Program-made: the position numbers and the translations under genes
The notes under the pieces: generated by a model
Database searches by the model: none
What the model was told of the DNA's origin: nothing
Seen by the model: the letters and a program-made list of their open reading frames with translations, nothing else
In this document: positions 55,055 through 64,000 of the stretch, in pieces
Position numbering within the stretch: the stretch's first letter is position 1
Layout of the letters: each line of letters starts with the position of its first letter
From: Alphaproteobacteria bacterium US3C007
GTDB taxonomy: Bacteria > Pseudomonadota > Alphaproteobacteria > Rhodobacterales > Rhodobacteraceae
Direction of reading: 5' to 3'
DNA: 64,000 bases
NCBI GenBank assembly: GCA_034423775.1
Contig: CP139918.1
Coordinates: forward strand, 2,108,001-2,172,000

Positions 55055-56206
55055 ATGCATATTGGTAATTATCTCTCTGCCACGCTGCATATTGGAGTGC
55101 TCAGCTGGGTGCTGCTTGGGGGTATTTTCAAACCTCAGTCAGTGCCTTTTGAAGTGTCGAATGTGGCCTTGATCACGCCGCAAGAATTTGCAGATTTAGT
55201 GTTGTCGGATACGGCGCCGACAGCCGCGCAAGTTCTGGATGATTTGGATCCGCTTGCGGCGCAGGCAGAAGACAGCCCTGCTGCGCCTGATCCTGAGCAA
55301 GCCGTGGAAACGATGCGTGCGCCCATGCAAAACGAAAGCCCCGAGCTTCCCGCAACAGCGCCGAAAACGCCTGAAGCTTTGAAAATGCCCACGCCTGATA
55401 TTCTGGATACTAGCCCGCAATTTGCCCCCCTTGTTTCGGAGGATATGCCGCAGGCCAGCCAGATGAGCGACCGCCCTGTTCTGCGCCCTGCGCAGCGCGT
55501 GGCGCTGGAAGAGGTGGCTCCACCGCCACCAGAGGTAAACCTCGATGATCTGCGGCAGGAAGCGGCAATTCCAGATGATTTGAGCGCGCCGGTTGCGCCG
55601 CCTAAAGAAGAGGCCAGCGCGCCAGAGGCCGCCAGTCAGGAAATTGTAACAGAAGCAGAAGAAATGCCATCTTTTGCGCCCCAGCAATCTGCTCGACCGC
55701 CGAAGCGGCCTGCCGCGCCGCCTCAGCCTGAGGTGCCCGCTCCAGAACCAGAACCGCTGCCCGAACCAGCGCCGCTGCCCGAGCCAAAGCCCGACGTCGA
55801 TCCCACGTCAGAGCCAACGCGCAGGGCCGAGACAGAGGCAGCCGTGGCCGCTGCGCTGGCTGATGCAATTGGCGAAACCGCGCCTACAGGGCCGCCTTTG
55901 ACCCAAACTGAAGAAGATACATTGCGTGTGGCCGTGCAAAAATGTTGGGTTGTTGATATTGGAAGCCCTGCAGCCAATGTCACGGTTGTTTTGGGCATGC
56001 AAATGACACCAGAGGGCAAGGTGAAACCGGGCAGCTTGCGTCTGATCTCAAGCCAAGGCGGCGCTGACTCGGCGGCAAAAACAGCCTTTCAAGCGGCGCG
56101 CAGAGCGGTTTTACGTTGCCAGAAAGGCGGCTACAATTTACCAACAGAAAAATATGAACACTGGCGGGAGATCGAAATGACGTTTAACCCCGAGAAAATG
56201 AGATGA
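55055..56206 (+). CDS. tolA: TolA-type energy-transducing periplasmic protein
   Basis: 383 residues. N-terminal anchor '[19 protein letters not shown]', a long Pro/Glu/Ala-rich middle ('[20 protein letters not shown]'-like repeats, about residues 90-270), and a C-terminal TonB/TolA-like domain ('[20 protein letters not shown]' with the paired Cys, then '[18 protein letters not shown]'). The middle differs from the helical Lys-rich TolA of E. coli, being proline-extended. It starts 10 bp after tolR and overlaps tolB by 4 bp. Confidence 0.88.
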   Translation: MHIGNYLSATLHIGVLSWVLLGGIFKPQSVPFEVSNVALITPQEFADLVLSDTAPTAAQVLDDLDPLAAQAEDSPAAPDPEQAVETMRAPMQNESPELPATAPKTPEALKMPTPDILDTSPQFAPLVSEDMPQASQMSDRPVLRPAQRVALEEVAPPPPEVNLDDLRQEAAIPDDLSAPVAPPKEEASAPEAASQEIVTEAEEMPSFAPQQSARPPKRPAAPPQPEVPAPEPEPLPEPAPLPEPKPDVDPTSEPTRRAETEAAVAAALADAIGETAPTGPPLTQTEEDTLRVAVQKCWVVDIGSPAANVTVVLGMQMTPEGKVKPGSLRLISSQGGADSAAKTAFQAARRAVLRCQKGGYNLPTEKYEHWREIEMTFNPEKMR

Positions 56207-57549
56207 AGATGATGCGCTATTTTGGCAAAGGCACGCTCCTATTTCGGTTGGTTTTGCTCATTCAGCTTGCCTTTTTTGCAACGCTTGGCGCTGCGGCGCC
56301 GTTGCGTTTGGAAATAACCGAAGGGGTTGTTGAGCCTTTGGCCTTCGCGGCGCCCGCCTTTATCGCTGAGAATGCAGGTGGGGCGGACTATGCCAGCCAG
56401 TTGGCCGAGTTGGTGGTGCAGGACCTTACCAGCAGCGGGTTGTTTCGCGCTATCCCAAGCCGCGCGCATATTTCAAAAATAACCAGTTTTTCGTCCCCGG
56501 TGCAATTCTCCGATTGGGCGGCGATCAATGCGCAAGCGTTGATTGCGGGCGCGGTAACGGCGGAAGCCGGTGGTCAAATAACGGTCAAATTTCGCGTTTA
56601 TGATGTGTTTGCTGGCCAGGAAATGGGGCAGGGGCTGCAATTTACGGGGCGCGCCGATGGCTGGCGCCGGATCGCGCATAAAGTGGCGGATGTTGTATAT
56701 AGCCGGATCACGGGTGAAACCGGCTATTTTGACAGCCGCGTGGTGTTTGTGTCTGAAACTGGGCGCAAGGGGTCACGTAAGAAACGTTTGGCCGTCATGG
56801 ATTATGATGGCGAAAATGTGCAGTATTTGACGGATAGCTCTGCGCTGGTGCTTGCGCCGCGCTTCTCCCCCAGCGGAGATAAGCTTTTATATACCAGCTA
56901 TGAAAGCGGGTTTCCGCGTATTTACCTGATGGATGTTGGCTCGGCGCGCCGCCGCGTTTTGCAAAACTCGAATGGTACAATGAGCTTTGCGCCGCGCTTT
57001 TCTCCCGATGGCAACTCGGTCGTATATTCGTTAGAAAAGGGCGGAAATACAGATATTTATATCATGAGCCTGTCCTCGGGAAAGCAACGACGTCTCACCA
57101 ACTCGCCCGCGATTGAAACCGCGCCCAGCTTCTCACCAGATGGCACGCAGGTCGTGTTTGAAAGCGATCGCTCGGGGGATCCGCAGCTTTATGTAATGCC
57201 CGCGCGCGGCGGCAGCGCCAAGCGTGTCAGCTTTGGAAATGGCCGGTATGGAACGCCAGTATGGTCGCCAAGGGGTGATATGATTGCCTTTACAAAGCAA
57301 AGTAAGGGGCGCTTTCACATCGGGGTTATGCGCGTTGATGGATCACAAGAACGCTTGTTAACCGCGTCGTTTTTGGATGAAGGGCCGAGTTGGTCGCCAA
57401 ATGGCCGGGTGATCATGTTCGCCCGTGAAACCCAAGGTGCAAATGGGGCTTCCAGCCTTTACTCTGTGGATGTTTCGGGGCGAAATCTAAAGCCTGTTCG
57501 TACGCCGGATGGCGCGTCTGATCCTGCGTGGTCTCCCTTGGGTGGGTGA
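56203..57549 (+). CDS. tolB: Tol-Pal beta-propeller protein TolB
   Basis: 448 residues with a signal peptide ('[20 protein letters not shown]'). An N-terminal alpha/beta domain ('[19 protein letters not shown]') is followed by a six-bladed propeller shown by repeats of the type '[18 protein letters not shown]', '[19 protein letters not shown]' and '[15 protein letters not shown]'. Periplasmic partner of Pal. ATG overlaps the tolA stop. Confidence 0.96.
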   Translation: MKMMRYFGKGTLLFRLVLLIQLAFFATLGAAAPLRLEITEGVVEPLAFAAPAFIAENAGGADYASQLAELVVQDLTSSGLFRAIPSRAHISKITSFSSPVQFSDWAAINAQALIAGAVTAEAGGQITVKFRVYDVFAGQEMGQGLQFTGRADGWRRIAHKVADVVYSRITGETGYFDSRVVFVSETGRKGSRKKRLAVMDYDGENVQYLTDSSALVLAPRFSPSGDKLLYTSYESGFPRIYLMDVGSARRRVLQNSNGTMSFAPRFSPDGNSVVYSLEKGGNTDIYIMSLSSGKQRRLTNSPAIETAPSFSPDGTQVVFESDRSGDPQLYVMPARGGSAKRVSFGNGRYGTPVWSPRGDMIAFTKQSKGRFHIGVMRVDGSQERLLTASFLDEGPSWSPNGRVIMFARETQGANGASSLYSVDVSGRNLKPVRTPDGASDPAWSPLGG

Positions 57550-57640
57550 AATACCAAAACCGTTGTGACATATCGTTGATCAATGATTTTAAATGTTTTC
57601 CGGATATGCTAGGCACATAAAAAAGCGAGGGGCAAATGTG

Positions 57641-58138
57641 ATGAGACGATGCGCACGTTGGTTTATTTTAACGGGAATTCTTTTCCTCGCCGCCTGTTCT
57701 GAAACCGGAACAGGAGGGTTTGGCAGCGGATCAAGCTTTGGCACGGATCCTGCTGGCGCGATTGGGGATCCAACTTCGCCTGCCTATTTCCAATCTGCAA
57801 TTGGGGATCGGGTGGTTTTTGAGATTGATCAATCAAGTTTGACCGAGGCAGGGCGCGTTGTTTTGGATGGGCAGGCGGATTGGCTGTTGGAAAATGGTGA
57901 TTACTCTATTCTGGTTGAGGGGCATGCAGACGAGCAAGGCACTCGCGCGTATAACCTTGCACTGGGTGCGCGCCGCGCCAATGCTGTGCGTGAATATCTT
58001 TCGGCGCGCGGCGTAGCTGGATCGCGCATTCAGACGGTGAGTTTTGGCAAAGAGCGCCCGATTGAGCTTTGCAGCAGAGAAAGCTGCTATTCTGTAAACC
58101 GGCGCGCGGTCACCTTGTTAGATAATCTGGGGTCATAA
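57641..58138 (+). CDS. pal: Peptidoglycan-associated lipoprotein Pal
   Basis: 165 residues. Lipoprotein signal with lipobox 'LFLAACSETG' (Cys near residue 19), a Gly/Ser linker, and an OmpA-like peptidoglycan-binding domain with 'ILVEGHADEQGTRAYNLALG' and 'ARRANAVREYLSARGV'. Ties the outer membrane to peptidoglycan. Start at 57641; GAGGGG lies upstream. Four bp separate its stop from cpoB. Confidence 0.96.
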   Translation: MRRCARWFILTGILFLAACSETGTGGFGSGSSFGTDPAGAIGDPTSPAYFQSAIGDRVVFEIDQSSLTEAGRVVLDGQADWLLENGDYSILVEGHADEQGTRAYNLALGARRANAVREYLSARGVAGSRIQTVSFGKERPIELCSRESCYSVNRRAVTLLDNLGS

Positions 58139-58142
58139 ACCG

Positions 58143-58946
58143 ATGGCTGGGCCCTTGCTTCGTGTTGTGTTATGGGCCTTTTTACTGTGCTCTGGGGCGG
58201 TATTTGCCCAAGAAAAAGACCAGTCTTTGGCGGATATCCGCCAAGATCTTGGCGTGCTTTATATTGAGATCCAAAAGTTAAAGCGCGAATTATCGACCAC
58301 GCAACTGCCCAGCGGTTTGCAGTCGGACGATAGTGTTTTAGAGCGGGTGAATGCGATAGAATTGGAATTGCAGCGATTGACCGGGGCAACGGAACAGTTA
58401 GATTATCGGCTGAAGCGTGTGGTTGAAGACGGAACCAATAGGATCGGTGATCTTGAGTTTCGCCTGATTGAACTTGAAGGCGGCGATATTTCAAACTTGG
58501 CCGACACCACCACCTTGGGCGGTGATGCAGAGCTTCAGGAACAAACCGTGCCTATCGAAGCCTCCCCTGAATTGGCTGTCGGAGAAGAGGCAGATTTTGA
58601 TCTTGCACAAAGCGCATTTGACGCGGAAAACTATATTGAAGCTGCCGAAATGCTCAACCGTTTCAGCCAGACCTATCCCGATAGCCCGTTGATCGCAGAG
58701 GCCCATTTGCTGCGCGGCAAGGCCTTTGAAGCGGTAGAAGATTATAAAGCCAGCGCGCGTGCTTATTTAGAAAGTTACAACACGCTCAAATCTCCAGATG
58801 CGCTGCAAAGGCTGTCTAATTCTTTGATCAGCTTGGGGCAAATGGAGACTGGATGTCAAATGTTATCGCAAGTTGAGCTGTTGTTTCCGGGTACCTCCTA
58901 CGCGGCAGCTGCGCAAAGTGAAATGCAAAGGTTGCAGTGCTTTTGA
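58143..58946 (+). CDS. cpoB: Tol-Pal system protein CpoB/YbgF
   Basis: 267 residues. A signal peptide ends near 'SGAVFAQ'; residues about 25-105 form a coiled coil ('LADIRQDLGVLYIEIQKLKR'); the second half has TPR repeats ('FDLAQSAFDAENYIEAAEML', 'SPLIAEAHLLRGKAFEAVED'). It couples peptidoglycan synthesis with Tol constriction in E. coli. Last gene of the tol-pal set and overlapping tilS by 10 bp. Confidence 0.92.
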   Translation: MAGPLLRVVLWAFLLCSGAVFAQEKDQSLADIRQDLGVLYIEIQKLKRELSTTQLPSGLQSDDSVLERVNAIELELQRLTGATEQLDYRLKRVVEDGTNRIGDLEFRLIELEGGDISNLADTTTLGGDAELQEQTVPIEASPELAVGEEADFDLAQSAFDAENYIEAAEMLNRFSQTYPDSPLIAEAHLLRGKAFEAVEDYKASARAYLESYNTLKSPDALQRLSNSLISLGQMETGCQMLSQVELLFPGTSYAAAAQSEMQRLQCF

Positions 58947-60220
58947 GCGATAGCAGCGCGTTGAAAAGTGAATTTTCATCTGCGCTAGTTACATTATTAG
59001 GATCCCACAAACCTAGCCATATTGCGCTCGCTGTTTCTGGAGGGGGCGATAGTATGGCGCTGATGGTGCTTGCGGCGGAGTGGTGTCACAGCCAAGGCGT
59101 GCGTTGCAGCGTGATCACCATCGATCATGATTTGCGTGCGGGCAGCGCGGATGAGGCAATTTTCGTGGCGCGGCAAGCTGAAAAACTGGGCGTGTCGCAT
59201 CGGACTGGGCGATGGAATGAGCGCGTAGACGGGGGGAATTTGCAGAAAAAAGCCAGGTTGGCGCGCTATCGTTTGATCGATGAAATGCGCGATGGCGCCG
59301 ATGTCGTGCTCATGGCGCACACGCTTGAGGATCAGGCTGAAACCGTCTTGATGCGTTTGCGCCGCCCAGCGGGTGTTGATGGTTTGGCCGGAATACCACA
59401 AAAGCGGCGGGTTTTTTCCGAGCAGGGTGATTTTTGGCTTTTGCGGCCTTTATTGAAAAGCTCGGGCGTTAAGTTGCGCGCATTTTTAAACGATCAAGCT
59501 GTGGATTGGGTTGAGGATCCGTCAAACTCTGACAGAAAATACGAACGCGTGCGAATGCGCCAGCATCTTCCTGAATTGGCGCGCCAGGGCATCACCGCCC
59601 AAGATTTATCCAATATCGCCGCCAAAATGGCGAAATCAAAAATGCAATTTGATGCGCAAGTTCATCAGGTGGCAGAGATGTTAACCGAAGAATATAGCGG
59701 GGATCTGCGATTGCGCTTATCTGCCTTTTGCGGCCTGCCGTCTTTGTTGCAAAAGCGTCTGTTTTCAAAAGCTTTGTGCTGGGTGTCTGCGAACCCATAT
59801 CCGCCGCGGCAGGCGGCGCGTGATCAGGCATTGGACTTGCTGCTTTTGGGCAAAGCTCAGACGCTTCATGGGTGTATGATGTTTTTGTGGAAAAACTGTC
59901 TTTACATCACGCGGGAAGCGCAGGCGATTGCGCCCAAGCCGGTGGCGCTGCGGCCCAAGACATTATGGGATAAGCGTTGGCGCCTCACAATGTCGCAGGC
60001 CTCGCCATCTGCCAAGCTTTGGGTGGCAGCTCTTGGACCTACTGAGGCTGCCAAACTACGCCCGCATCTTGATATTGACCTGCCGTTTAAAGCGTTGGTG
60101 GCGCAGCCCGCTATTTTTGATCAAACAGGATTTTTATGCGCACCCGCTTTGCGCCCGCATTCTGGCCTGCAGGCCCAAATATGGCCTAGAGATTTCATTG
60201 AATCGCTTCGGCCCTATTGA
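58937..60220 (+). CDS. tilS: tRNA(Ile)-lysidine synthase
   Basis: 427 residues. Adds lysine to C34 of the AUA-reading tRNA(Ile), needed for AUA codons. PP-loop 'AVSGGGDSMALMVLAAEW' near residue 33 (SGGxDS); 'MAHTLEDQAETVLMRLRRP' follows; 'VEDPSNSDRKYERVRMR' is the family's second block. A degenerate C-terminal domain is present. Start GTG at 58937, with AAAGG upstream, overlapping cpoB. A TTG two codons later is an alternative. Confidence 0.93.
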   Translation: MLLSDSSALKSEFSSALVTLLGSHKPSHIALAVSGGGDSMALMVLAAEWCHSQGVRCSVITIDHDLRAGSADEAIFVARQAEKLGVSHRTGRWNERVDGGNLQKKARLARYRLIDEMRDGADVVLMAHTLEDQAETVLMRLRRPAGVDGLAGIPQKRRVFSEQGDFWLLRPLLKSSGVKLRAFLNDQAVDWVEDPSNSDRKYERVRMRQHLPELARQGITAQDLSNIAAKMAKSKMQFDAQVHQVAEMLTEEYSGDLRLRLSAFCGLPSLLQKRLFSKALCWVSANPYPPRQAARDQALDLLLLGKAQTLHGCMMFLWKNCLYITREAQAIAPKPVALRPKTLWDKRWRLTMSQASPSAKLWVAALGPTEAAKLRPHLDIDLPFKALVAQPAIFDQTGFLCAPALRPHSGLQAQIWPRDFIESLRPY

Positions 60221-60296
60221 ACCTGCGCGTTTGATGGCTATTTAACTCAATACAGTGCCGTGTTACACACGGGGGTAATTTTTTTGGAGAAGTTCC

Positions 60297-62213
60297 TTGG
60301 GCAATAACCGCAACATAGCCTTCTGGGTCGTTTTGTTTCTGTTGATCGTTGTTTTATTCAACGTCTTTAACTCTGGCAGTGGCGCGATGCAAAGCCGCGA
60401 GATGAGCTATTCCGATTTTGTCCAATCGGTGGAAAGCGGCAATGTCACTGCCGCCACGCTGGATGGCGAAAAAGTGCGTTTCATCGGTTCTGATAACTCT
60501 GAATATATCACGATCCGGCCAGATGATGCGAATGTTACGGATTTATTGATCGCGAATAAAGTCGCGATCCGCGCCGAGCAGCAGCAGCAATCCGGGCTGC
60601 AATCGTTTTTGGTGACACTGTTTCCGTTTTTGTTGCTTATTGGGGTTTGGATTTTCTTCATGAACCGCATGCAAGGCGGTGGCAAAGGCGGTGCAATGGG
60701 GTTTGGGAAATCGCGTGCCAAAATGCTGACAGAGAAGCAGGGCCGCATCACGTTTGACGATGTGGCCGGTATCGATGAAGCCAAAGAAGAGCTGGAAGAA
60801 ATTGTTGAATTTCTAAGAAACCCGCAAAAGTTTAGCCGCTTGGGAGGTAAGATCCCGAAAGGCGCTTTGCTCGTGGGCCCTCCGGGTACGGGTAAAACCT
60901 TGTTAGCACGCGCTATTGCGGGTGAAGCGGGCGTGCCGTTCTTTACGATCTCGGGATCTGATTTTGTGGAAATGTTCGTTGGCGTCGGGGCAAGCCGTGT
61001 GCGCGATATGTTTGAGCAAGCCAAGAAAAATGCGCCTTGCATCGTGTTTATCGATGAAATTGACGCTGTTGGGCGAAACCGCGGCGCGGGATATGGCGGC
61101 GGCAATGATGAGCGCGAGCAAACGTTGAACCAATTATTGGTTGAAATGGATGGGTTTGAAGCCAATGATGGTGTGATCATTCTGGCGGCGACCAACCGGC
61201 GCGATGTGCTTGATCCTGCGTTGCTGCGTCCGGGCCGATTTGATCGCCAAGTGACGGTTCCAAACCCTGACATCAAGGGACGTGAGAAAATTTTAAACGT
61301 ACATGCGCGCAAAACTCCCCTTGGTCCGGATGTAGATCTTAGGTTAATTGCCCGCGGCACGCCCGGGTTTTCAGGGGCTGATTTGGCCAATCTGGTCAAT
61401 GAAGCTGCTTTGATGGCCGCGCGGATTGGCCGATCCACAGTCGCGATGGTGGATTTCGAAAATGCCAAAGATAAAGTGATGATGGGGGCCGAGCGGCGCA
61501 GCATGGTTCTGACCGCCGATCAAAAGGAAAAAACGGCTTATCATGAAGCTGGCCATGCGGTTGTGGGAATGGCCCTGCCGCAATGCGATCCTGTTTATAA
61601 GGCAACCATTATTCCACGCGGTGGAGCATTGGGGATGGTTGTATCCTTGCCAGAGATTGATCGGTTGAACTGGCATAAATCTGAATGTGAAGAAAAAATG
61701 GCAATGACGATGGCCGGCAAAGCCGCTGAGATTATCAAATATGGCCCCGAGAATGTGTCAAACGGGCCAGCGGGTGATATTCAGCAAGCCTCGGGTCTGG
61801 CGCGGGCCATGGTGCTGCGCTGGGGCATGTCTGATAAGGTGGGCAATATCGATTATTCTGAAGCGCATGAAGGGTATTCGGGCAATACGGCGGGTCTGTC
61901 CGTTTCGGCCAATACCAAAGAGATGATCGAAGATGAAGTGAAGCAGTTTATCGCAACCGCGTATGAGCAAGCCCATGCAATCTTGATTGAGCGCAAGGAT
62001 GAGTGGGAACGCTTGGCGCAGGGTCTGCTTGAATATGAAACATTGACGGGCGACCAAATCAAAAACGTGATGCGCGGCGATCCCCCGGAAGCCGATGACG
62101 ATGCGGGCAATGCGGCAGGGGGCGAAAAACCAGCCTCCATCACCGCTATTCCCAAAACCAAGCCGAAAGCCAAGCCTTCAGCAGATGGAGATATGGCACC
62201 CGAACCAACCTAA
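60297..62213 (+). CDS. ftsH: ATP-dependent membrane metalloprotease FtsH
   Basis: 638 residues. Degrades misfolded membrane and short-lived regulatory proteins. Two transmembrane helices (about 5-24 and 98-120), AAA domain with Walker A '[19 protein letters not shown]', '[13 protein letters not shown]' and SRH '[15 protein letters not shown]', then the zinc site HEXXH in '[13 protein letters not shown]'. The start is TTG at 60297 with GGAGA (60286-60290) 6 nt upstream, giving the usual '[16 protein letters not shown]'. It ends before a strong terminator. Confidence 0.97.
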   Translation: MGNNRNIAFWVVLFLLIVVLFNVFNSGSGAMQSREMSYSDFVQSVESGNVTAATLDGEKVRFIGSDNSEYITIRPDDANVTDLLIANKVAIRAEQQQQSGLQSFLVTLFPFLLLIGVWIFFMNRMQGGGKGGAMGFGKSRAKMLTEKQGRITFDDVAGIDEAKEELEEIVEFLRNPQKFSRLGGKIPKGALLVGPPGTGKTLLARAIAGEAGVPFFTISGSDFVEMFVGVGASRVRDMFEQAKKNAPCIVFIDEIDAVGRNRGAGYGGGNDEREQTLNQLLVEMDGFEANDGVIILAATNRRDVLDPALLRPGRFDRQVTVPNPDIKGREKILNVHARKTPLGPDVDLRLIARGTPGFSGADLANLVNEAALMAARIGRSTVAMVDFENAKDKVMMGAERRSMVLTADQKEKTAYHEAGHAVVGMALPQCDPVYKATIIPRGGALGMVVSLPEIDRLNWHKSECEEKMAMTMAGKAAEIIKYGPENVSNGPAGDIQQASGLARAMVLRWGMSDKVGNIDYSEAHEGYSGNTAGLSVSANTKEMIEDEVKQFIATAYEQAHAILIERKDEWERLAQGLLEYETLTGDQIKNVMRGDPPEADDDAGNAAGGEKPASITAIPKTKPKAKPSADGDMAPEPT

Positions 62214-62320
62214 CAGCGCCAAGCGGATAGAATGTCCGCGCTATGGGCGCTATGGGTGGGGGGTATAGGATCCTGGTCTGCGCGGATGCGTTCAGCGACG
62301 GCGTTACAGCATCTCAATTA

Positions 62321-62354
62321 AAAAAGGTGATCTTAAAAGTTAGATCACCTTTTT
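62321..62354. terminator. Bidirectional intrinsic terminator between ftsH and lpd
   Basis: A 13-bp stem: AAAAAGGTGATCT (62321-62333), 8-nt loop, AGATCACCTTTTT (62342-62354). A-run on the left and T-run on the right serve both strands, so it can end ftsH transcripts from the left and lpd transcripts from the right. It lies about 110 bp past ftsH and 80 bp past lpd. The most convincing terminator in the window. Confidence 0.9.
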
Positions 62355-62433
62355 CTTTTGCCATGTGTGTTTATTTGGCCAACGGATCGTTGGCAGAGGT
62401 TCGGCAGACTCAGGCTGACGCGAAAAACTGGCT

Positions 62434-63822
62434 TTAGGCGTGAATGGCGCCATCGCCGCAAGCCAAAGCGGCCTCGCGTACCGCTTCTGAATACGTGGGA
62501 TGGGCGTGGCAGGTTAACGCCAAATCTTCGGCGGACGCGCCAAATTCCATTGCAACGCAGATTTCATGAATCAAATCTCCGGCTGAGGGCCCTATTATAT
62601 GCGCGCCCAAGATGCGATCGGTTTGCGCATCGGCCAATAGTTTGACAAAGCCATCTCCAGCAAAATTCGCCTTGGCCCGGCCATTGCCCATAAAGTTGAA
62701 TTTTCCAACTTTATAAGCGCGGCCCTGCTCTTTCAGCTGTGCCTCGGTTTGGCCCACATTGGCAACTTCCGGATGCGTATAGATCACGCCTGGGATCACA
62801 TCATAATTCACATGCCCATGCTTGCCTGCGATCACTTCGGCCGCGGCCATACCCTCATCCTCGGCTTTGTGCGCCAGCATTGGCCCATCAATCGCATCGC
62901 CAATTGCATAGATGCCGGAAATATTGGTTTGCCAATGTGAATCGGTTTTGATCTGACCGCGCTCGCTGACCTCTATGCCAAGATCGGCCAAGCCCAACCC
63001 ATCCGTAAACGGCTTTCGCCCCGTTGCCACCAAGACAGTATCTGCGTCTATCTGGTGCGCGCTGTCATCTTTGCGCAACGTATAATTGACTTTGGCTTTG
63101 GTTTTAAGCTTTTCAACGCCGCTTACAGCTGCGCCCATGATAAATTTCAAGCCCTGCTTTTTCAGAATGCGCTGGAAGGTTTTTTGAACCTCTGCGTCCA
63201 TTCCCGGTGTGATCGCGTTTAAAAACTCTACCACGGTCACATCACTGCCCAGCCGCGCGTAAACAGATCCAAGCTCTAAGCCAATCACGCCCGCACCGAT
63301 CACCACAAGTTTTTTCGGGATCTTGGCCAAGCTTAAGGCCCCGGTTGAGCTGACCACGGTTTTTTCGTCGATCTCTATGCCGGGCAGGCTAGAGGGCGTG
63401 GAACCGCTGGCAATAATAATATCTTTCGCCTGATGACTTTCATCGCCGACTTTGACCACACCGGCCTCGGGAATGCTGCCCCAGCCTTTCAGCCAATCGA
63501 TTTTGTTCTTCTTGAAAAGAAATTCAATACCCTTGGTGTTGCCCTCAATCGTGTCGGTTTTATACGTTTGCATCTGCGACCAATCTACCGTTGGCGATTT
63601 GGCATTCAGGCCCATTTTTGCAAAATTATGTTCGGCTTCATGAAGCATATGTGACGCATGCAGCAGTGCTTTGGAAGGAATACAGCCCACATTGAGGCAG
63701 GTGCCGCCCAAGGTTTCCCGCCCTTCAACACAGGCTGTTTTCAGTCCCAGTTGAGCGCATCTGATCGCCGCAACATAGCCTCCGGGCCCGCTGCCAATCA
63801 CAATTACATCATAGCTCGCCAT
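62434..63822 (-). CDS. lpd: Dihydrolipoyl dehydrogenase (E3)
   Basis: 462 residues. Reoxidises lipoamide in 2-oxoacid dehydrogenase complexes with FAD and NAD. '[18 protein letters not shown]' binds FAD, the redox pair is '[17 protein letters not shown]' (C42, C47), '[19 protein letters not shown]' binds NAD, and '[10 protein letters not shown]' near the end holds the catalytic His. GGAAAT lies before the ATG. It follows odhB by 66 bp, so it most likely serves 2-oxoglutarate dehydrogenase. Confidence 0.97.
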   Translation of the reverse strand: MASYDVIVIGSGPGGYVAAIRCAQLGLKTACVEGRETLGGTCLNVGCIPSKALLHASHMLHEAEHNFAKMGLNAKSPTVDWSQMQTYKTDTIEGNTKGIEFLFKKNKIDWLKGWGSIPEAGVVKVGDESHQAKDIIIASGSTPSSLPGIEIDEKTVVSSTGALSLAKIPKKLVVIGAGVIGLELGSVYARLGSDVTVVEFLNAITPGMDAEVQKTFQRILKKQGLKFIMGAAVSGVEKLKTKAKVNYTLRKDDSAHQIDADTVLVATGRKPFTDGLGLADLGIEVSERGQIKTDSHWQTNISGIYAIGDAIDGPMLAHKAEDEGMAAAEVIAGKHGHVNYDVIPGVIYTHPEVANVGQTEAQLKEQGRAYKVGKFNFMGNGRAKANFAGDGFVKLLADAQTDRILGAHIIGPSAGDLIHEICVAMEFGASAEDLALTCHAHPTYSEAVREAALACGDGAIHA

Positions 63823-63888
63823 TGTTATTTCCTTTCGCAGCGCGGGGGGTATTTCCCGCCTAAGCCGTCAGTAGTTTTGAGTTTCACC

Positions 63889-64000
63889 CTAAAGATCCAT
63901 CAGCAAGCGCCGGGGATCTTCAAGCGCCTCCTTCACGCGGACTAAGAAGGTTACGGCGCCTTTACCATCCACGATCCGGTGGTCATAGCTGAGGGCCAGA
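63889..64000 (-). CDS. odhB: 2-oxoglutarate dehydrogenase E2 (3' end only)
   Basis: The last 37 codons of a gene running off the window. '[19 protein letters not shown]' with the catalytic His of 'DHRxxDG', followed by '[16 protein letters not shown]' and TAG, is the C-terminus of dihydrolipoyl succinyltransferase (SucB/OdhB). The catalytic domain's start, lipoyl domain and linker are outside. It lies 66 bp upstream of lpd, the usual odhAB-lpd order. Confidence 0.93.
   Translation of the reverse strand, partial: LALSYDHRIVDGKGAVTFLVRVKEALEDPRRLLMDL

Noticed and set aside
62243..62437. 64-codon ORF between ftsH and lpd
   Set aside because: It runs straight through the strong bidirectional terminator and overlaps the lpd end; no ribosome-binding site.

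Overview
This 64 kb window looks like chromosome of a marine alphaproteobacterium of the Rhodobacterales, Roseobacter group. The basis is gene content and order: tlpA/argH/lysA/TIGR02302/ftsEX, the aa3 oxidase cluster coxB-ctaB-ctaG-coxC-SURF1 followed by thrC and an M16 peptidase, gcrA, phosphatidylcholine synthase, ruvCAB next to ybgC-tolQRAB-pal-cpoB-tilS-ftsH, and lpd beside odhB. Base composition is moderate for this group, with one strongly AT-rich patch at about 3.36-3.89 kb. No database search was possible, so the taxon is inferred. I saw no rRNA, tRNA, CRISPR array, insertion sequence or prophage. Almost everything is housekeeping.

Layout. (1) 1-4.85 kb is the accessory part: the 3' part of an SLBB polysaccharide-export protein, a translationally coupled unrecognised secreted protein, an H-NS-family protein, an AT-rich gap and an LpxR-like outer-membrane lipid A deacylase. 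(2) 4.86-13.85 kb is an arginine/lysine block: tlpA and argH diverge with 22 bp between start codons, then an LptM-like mini-lipoprotein, a DUF2834 protein, an aminotransferase, a convergent LysE-type exporter, lysA, a TIGR02302/DUF4175 protein and a zinc-ribbon protein. (3) 14.0-16.9 kb is ftsE-ftsX-plsC-PNPOx. (4) 17.2-19.9 kb is fhs-folD, one-carbon metabolism, with a hairpin-rich leader. (5) 19.9-30.1 kb is all on the minus strand: pdeM and a DNA-repair helicase, scoB/scoA, topA, dprA, tldD. (6) 30.3-39.2 kb is the cytochrome oxidase subunit and assembly operon, thrC, M16 peptidase, GNAT and an FAD-linked oxidase. (7) 39.2-45.5 kb is mostly minus strand: a small ORF, rimO, gcrA, pcs, xerC, DUF484 and transaldolase, with an orphan ABC-2 permease on the plus strand. 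(8) 45.6-62.2 kb is a long plus-strand run: priA, MFS transporter, prmA, ruvCAB, an unknown conserved gene, ybgC-tolQRAB-pal-cpoB, tilS, ftsH. (9) 62.3-64 kb holds a bidirectional terminator, then lpd and the end of odhB on the minus strand.

No clear new multi-gene system stands out. The best leads are: the coupled SLBB/unknown secreted-protein pair beside an H-NS homologue; the fhs leader, where short TCGG/CCGA modules can pair in alternative ways; a ribosome-binding site pointing to a CTG start for the TIGR02302 gene; the 34-residue LptM-like lipoprotein after argH; and a LexA-like box in front of ruvCAB. Start codons were re-chosen for many genes from Shine-Dalgarno spacing and family N-termini. 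Non-ATG starts (TTG, GTG) are frequent.
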